A DNA stretch of 64,000 bases from Saururus chinensis (lineage: Eukaryota > Streptophyta > Magnoliopsida > Piperales > Saururaceae). A program made the position numbers and the translations under genes. Each line of letters opens with the position of its first letter. The stretch's first letter is position 1. The notes beneath the pieces are model-generated. The model was given only the letters and a program-made list of their open reading frames with translations. It had not been told where the DNA came from and made no database searches. Positions 60,540 through 64,000 of the stretch are shown here, in pieces. Location: NCBI GenBank assembly GCA_035235625.1, contig CP141141.1:40323719-40387718 (forward strand). Direction: 5' to 3'.

Positions 60540-63240
60540 TTCTAGGTAGCTGGAAACTGAAAAATTGGAACACTGGATCATTAAAATACTGGAAAAGTAG
60601 AAAACTAGATTACTGATATGATATGAGAAGAGTACGAAAAGGGACACAAAAGGTTTATTGTGTGTTTGGGATGTCCATTGGGATGCAACTGGTAGGAAAT
60701 ATAATTTTGACAATACGGAAACAAAACTAATTTAATCACCTTTTAAGTTTTTCATTTCAGTTTTTCAGGATTTACATTTTCCAGTTGACCAGTTTTTTAG
60801 TTTTTCAGTTTCCAGTTTTCCGGTTTTTCAGTTTGACAGTATGTCAGTTTTCCAGTTTTTCCTTTAACACATGGATTATTCTAGTCGATGCAGGCATATA
60901 TATAGGGTTCCTCCCATTTTTCTTCCTATGTTGTGAAGCTAATTTTGGCCTTTTGTTCATATGTTATTGCCAAAATTATCTAGTTTTCAATTATCCAGTT
61001 TTTTAGTTTTATAGTTATTTAGTTTTATAGATATCCAGTTTTATAGTTTTTTCGTTTTCTAATTTTTTAGAAATGTTGCATCTGTAGGAGATGAAACAAG
61101 AGTCATATGCTATCACACAAAATAACTAATCTAATCACTGACCCTAATTAACAAAAACATCCACCCAACCCAATGTGAGTACCCCACTAACAACAAGCGA
61201 ATATAAGATTCAATTCTCACATAGATAAGTTTTCCAGTTTGACAGAATGTCAGTTTTCCAGTTTTTCCTTTAACACATGAATTATTCTAGTCGATCCAGG
61301 CATATATATAGGGTTCCTCCCATTTTTCTTTCTATGTTGTGAAGCTAATTTAGGCTTTTTTAGGATTTTTGTTCATATGTTGTTTCCAAAATTGCTTATT
61401 TGTGTGAACTATGATTTTTCCTCTCACCATTCCCGAAATTGTTCATTTGTGCCAAAATATGAGATAATTCTTTTAGAACAAAATAGCAAATGTGTGAGTA
61501 AACAAGACAATAGTAATTTAATAATAATTTCCCGATTATCGTCGCTTAGGTTCCCTACTACATCTTTAGAATTTGACGTATCACTACCAATTTTAGATCC
61601 ATTGTCATCCCACTCCCTAATCAAACTGCATCCTGCCCACCCTTCATCAATCTTGAACACATGACATCCTTGATTTATTAGGCTCACTTCTCCTGTTTCA
61701 GAAGGGCGTTGTCATCCTCTGAAAAAAGGATTCAACAACTCTATTAATTATGACTCTAATTAAGTGATATGAAAAGAAAACATATGATGAGTGACTAAGT
61801 CATCCTATCATGCACACCATAGAAATTCATACCATAAAAGTTTTTTTGTCAATAATTGGCAAGTTATTAACTTCCTTAGCTAGCGCACGTCCTCACCTAT
61901 GAAGTTAAAAGCATAGCGGTGTGACAAATACCACATGTTTAAGTACCACAAACCCCATAGTCATCACAATTAAAATATGACATTCCCATATACGGAACAC
62001 AACCAAAATCCAATGATTATTGTTGACATGGAGTGGGAAGTGATGAGCTCAAAATTCTGAAAATGGTGTTCCATTCACACTCAACAAGCTCTTCAATGAT
62101 TCTAGAACTGTTGTCCACATGGCTGCCCATTGCTCTAACTATGGTAACTTGTCATGTTCACGTTTAAATGTAATTCATTTATCCAATGCATCCTTGCAGT
62201 CATGCACAAGTAGTATATGTAAACACATTACTATGTACCTTAGCTTCACAAGATTCAATTGACACTTATCCACTTCATAGTTATCCTATTGATAGTTATT
62301 TAGTTGACAGTTCAGAGTTTTTTGTATGAAAAAAAAAGTCTTATCAGGAAATAAACTTAGTGAAATATATGGTCCTTAACCCAGCGAGTAAATTTACTAG
62401 TTAACTATAAAACTGAATAACTGGTCATTTGCAAGTTACAATTTTTAAAACCTAAAGTAAAATTTGTTACTTCATGTTGCGAGACTCCTAGTTTGGTCGT
62501 ATAACCAAAATGTGGGGAAGTTTCAAAGATTTACCTAACTAAACTTATCTATGTGAGAATTGAATCTTATATTCGCTTGTTGTTAGTGGGGTACTCACAT
62601 TGGGCTGGGTAGATATTTTTGTGAATTAGGGTCAGTGATTAGATTGGTTATTTTGTGTGATAGCATATGACTCTTGTTTCATCTCCTACAGATGCAATAT
62701 TTCTAAAAAACTAGAAAACTAAAAAACTGGAAAACGGAAAAACTATAAAACTGGATATCTATAAAACTGAATAATTATAAAACTAAAAAATTAGATAATT
62801 AAAAACTAGATAATTTTGGAAACAACATATGAACAAAAAGCCAAAATTAGCTTCACAACATAGGAATAAAAATGGGAGGAACCCTATATATATGCCTGCA
62901 TCGACTAGAATAATCCATGTAGTAAAGGAAAACTAGAAAACTGACATACTATCAAACTGAAAAACCGAAAAACTGGAAAACTAAAAAATTGGACAACTGA
63001 AAAACGTAAATCCTGAAAAACTGAAATGAAAAACTTAAAAGGTGATTAAATTAGTTTTGTTTCTGCATTGTCAAAATTATATTTCCTACCAGTTGCATCC
63101 CAATGGACGTCCCAAACACATAATAAACCTTTTGTGTCCCTTTCCATACTCTTCTCATATCATATCAGTAATCCAGTTTTCTACTTTTTCAGTATTTTAA
63201 TGATCCAGTATTTCAATTTTTCAGTTTCCAGCTACCCAGA
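60540..63240. repeat. arrays of AAAACTGGAAAAC-type motifs in both arms
   Basis: Dense runs of an 8- to 12-bp word (AAAACTGG, AAAACTAT, or the complements CCAGTTTT, ATAGTTTT) at 60545-60615, 60750-60870, 60975-61070 and 61230-61270, with mirrored runs at 62400-62425, 62705-62815, 62930-63020 and 63165-63235. The same word is clustered in the 15.4-kb element. Confidence 0.75.
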
Positions 63241-63557
63241 AAATCTTACTAGCAAAAACTACGTAATGTCCAAGATATAACCAATCCAAAATAACATTTT
63301 CATCGGATAACACCTTTTTCATCATTTGAAATAACCTAAACCAATCTACTTTGTGAAAGGGAAATAAATTACTAGGTCTTCGGAGCTCAAAGATGTGAAG
63401 ACCCGGAGAAAAGAAGCAGAGAAGATGAAGCAGCTCGAAGATGTGAAGACCTGGAGAAAAGAAGCATAGAAGATAAAGCAAACTGGAAAAACGAAAATAT
63501 GAGGAAGAAGAACCTACCCAGGAGGAGGAAAAATCATTGTGAGATGAAGTCTTACAG

Positions 63558-63627
63558 GAGAAGAAGAAGAAGAAGAAGAAGAAGAAGAAGAAGAAGAAGA
63601 AGAAGAAGAAGAAGAAGAAGAAGAAGA
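63558..63627. repeat. (GAA)n microsatellite, one arm only
   Basis: About 22 GAA/AAG units. The corresponding place in the left arm (near 60209-60220) has only about four CTT units. The poly-Arg ORF at 63499-63711 is a product of this repeat. Confidence 0.95.
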
Positions 63628-64000
63628 CATCTTTTTCCTGGGCTGAGTAACCGATCTGGCATATTTTTCCCGTCGGCTTGTCATATAATGAAGAAGAAGG
63701 TAGTTAAGTAAAGTTCCTTCACATGCTTACAAGTTCTCACGTGAGCAAGTCTACTTTAGTAAAAAGTAGAAACTTGCTCACATTTCGGTTATTTGATCAA
63801 AGTAGGAGTCTACTTTGGCCAATTCCTCTATGCTTAAAGGCATATTCAACAATATTAATTTAAAGGCACAAACCCTCAACGAAAAAACATGACTTGACAT
63901 GAAAGGCCCTTGTTATATAGAAAAAAATCCCAACGATGGGGCCCTTCGTCAAACTTTTCCATTCATTTGTGATGTTTATCTAAATTGCGGAGATTTGAAA

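Larger units (their letters stand above)
60019..63828. mobile_element. MULE-type element with 1.2-kb inverted arms, no coding sequence
   Basis: Left end GAGGAATTGACCAAAGTAG, right end CTACTTTGGCCAATTCCTC. Flanked by TAGGCTTAA (60010-60018) and TATGCTTAA (63829-63837), a 9-bp target duplication with one mismatch. Copy A has a single TAGACTTAA at the same place. The arms (about 60019-61235 and 62540-63828) are inverted copies of each other, leaving a unique middle of about 1.3 kb with only short ORFs. TIR words are shared with 14699-14830, so the coding relative is a DUF1985-bearing element. It could only move with help from another element. Confidence 0.85.
44982..64000 (+). repeat. segmental duplication, copy B (enlarged by insertions)
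   Basis: Matches 19139-26592 in order: copia LTR end and primer-binding site (45187), leader, gag, intergenic, peptide gene, downstream tail. It is interrupted by a solo LTR (47234-50501), a MULE (52665-56088) and a MULE-type element (60019-63828). The last 160 bp of the window still match copy A, so the duplication continues beyond the right edge. Confidence 0.85.

Noticed and set aside
63499-63711. ORF with a run of about 22 arginines
   Set aside because: Translation of the GAA/AAG microsatellite in one frame.

Overview
The window looks like a transposon-rich, AT-rich chromosomal segment of a flowering plant. The evidence is GT-AG introns, a plant-type leucine-rich-repeat receptor kinase, and plant Ty1/copia, Ty3/gypsy, Mutator-like (MULE) and CACTA-type elements. 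I cannot name the species.

Only a few genes look real. One is an intact two-exon LRR receptor-like kinase of the MIK2 type (28220-31546, + strand, 1020 codons). The others are three copies of a tiny three-exon secreted-peptide gene (10296-10696, 24547-24928, 57109-57507). Copies 2 and 3 encode 73-residue precursors: signal peptide, Ser/Thr-rich spacer, then a tail with Asp-Tyr, a proline-rich stretch and two terminal cysteines. Copy 1 has a one-base frameshift in the signal peptide. All three share an upstream block with two oppositely oriented TGACGT motifs.

Layout. 0-3 kb: decayed minus-strand transposon coding sequence with a plant-mobile-domain-like fold, among short palindromes. 5-9.2 kb: CACTA remnants enclosing an LTR fragment and two tandem repeats. 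9.5-11.4 kb: peptide gene copy 1. 11.4-14.7 kb: non-coding, LTR-like sequence and a long TA microsatellite. 14.7-18.5 kb: remnant of a DUF1985-bearing MULE-type element. 18.6-23.7 kb: decayed copia element. 23.9-26.6 kb: peptide gene copy 2. 28.2-31.5 kb: receptor kinase. 31.7-45 kb: nested gypsy and copia debris. 45-64 kb: a second copy of the 19.1-26.6 kb block carrying peptide gene copy 3, enlarged by three insertions: a 3.27-kb solo LTR, a 3.4-kb deleted MULE with long TIRs, and a 3.8-kb MULE-type element with 1.2-kb inverted arms.

How it fits together. A unit of peptide gene plus conserved promoter has been multiplied, and copy 2 lies about 3.3 kb upstream of a MIK2-type receptor gene. 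In Arabidopsis MIK2 perceives secreted peptides, so a peptide-receptor gene cluster is a reasonable but unproven reading. A second theme is that each DNA-transposon-like region carries its own dense array of a short, mostly palindromic motif outside its coding sequence.
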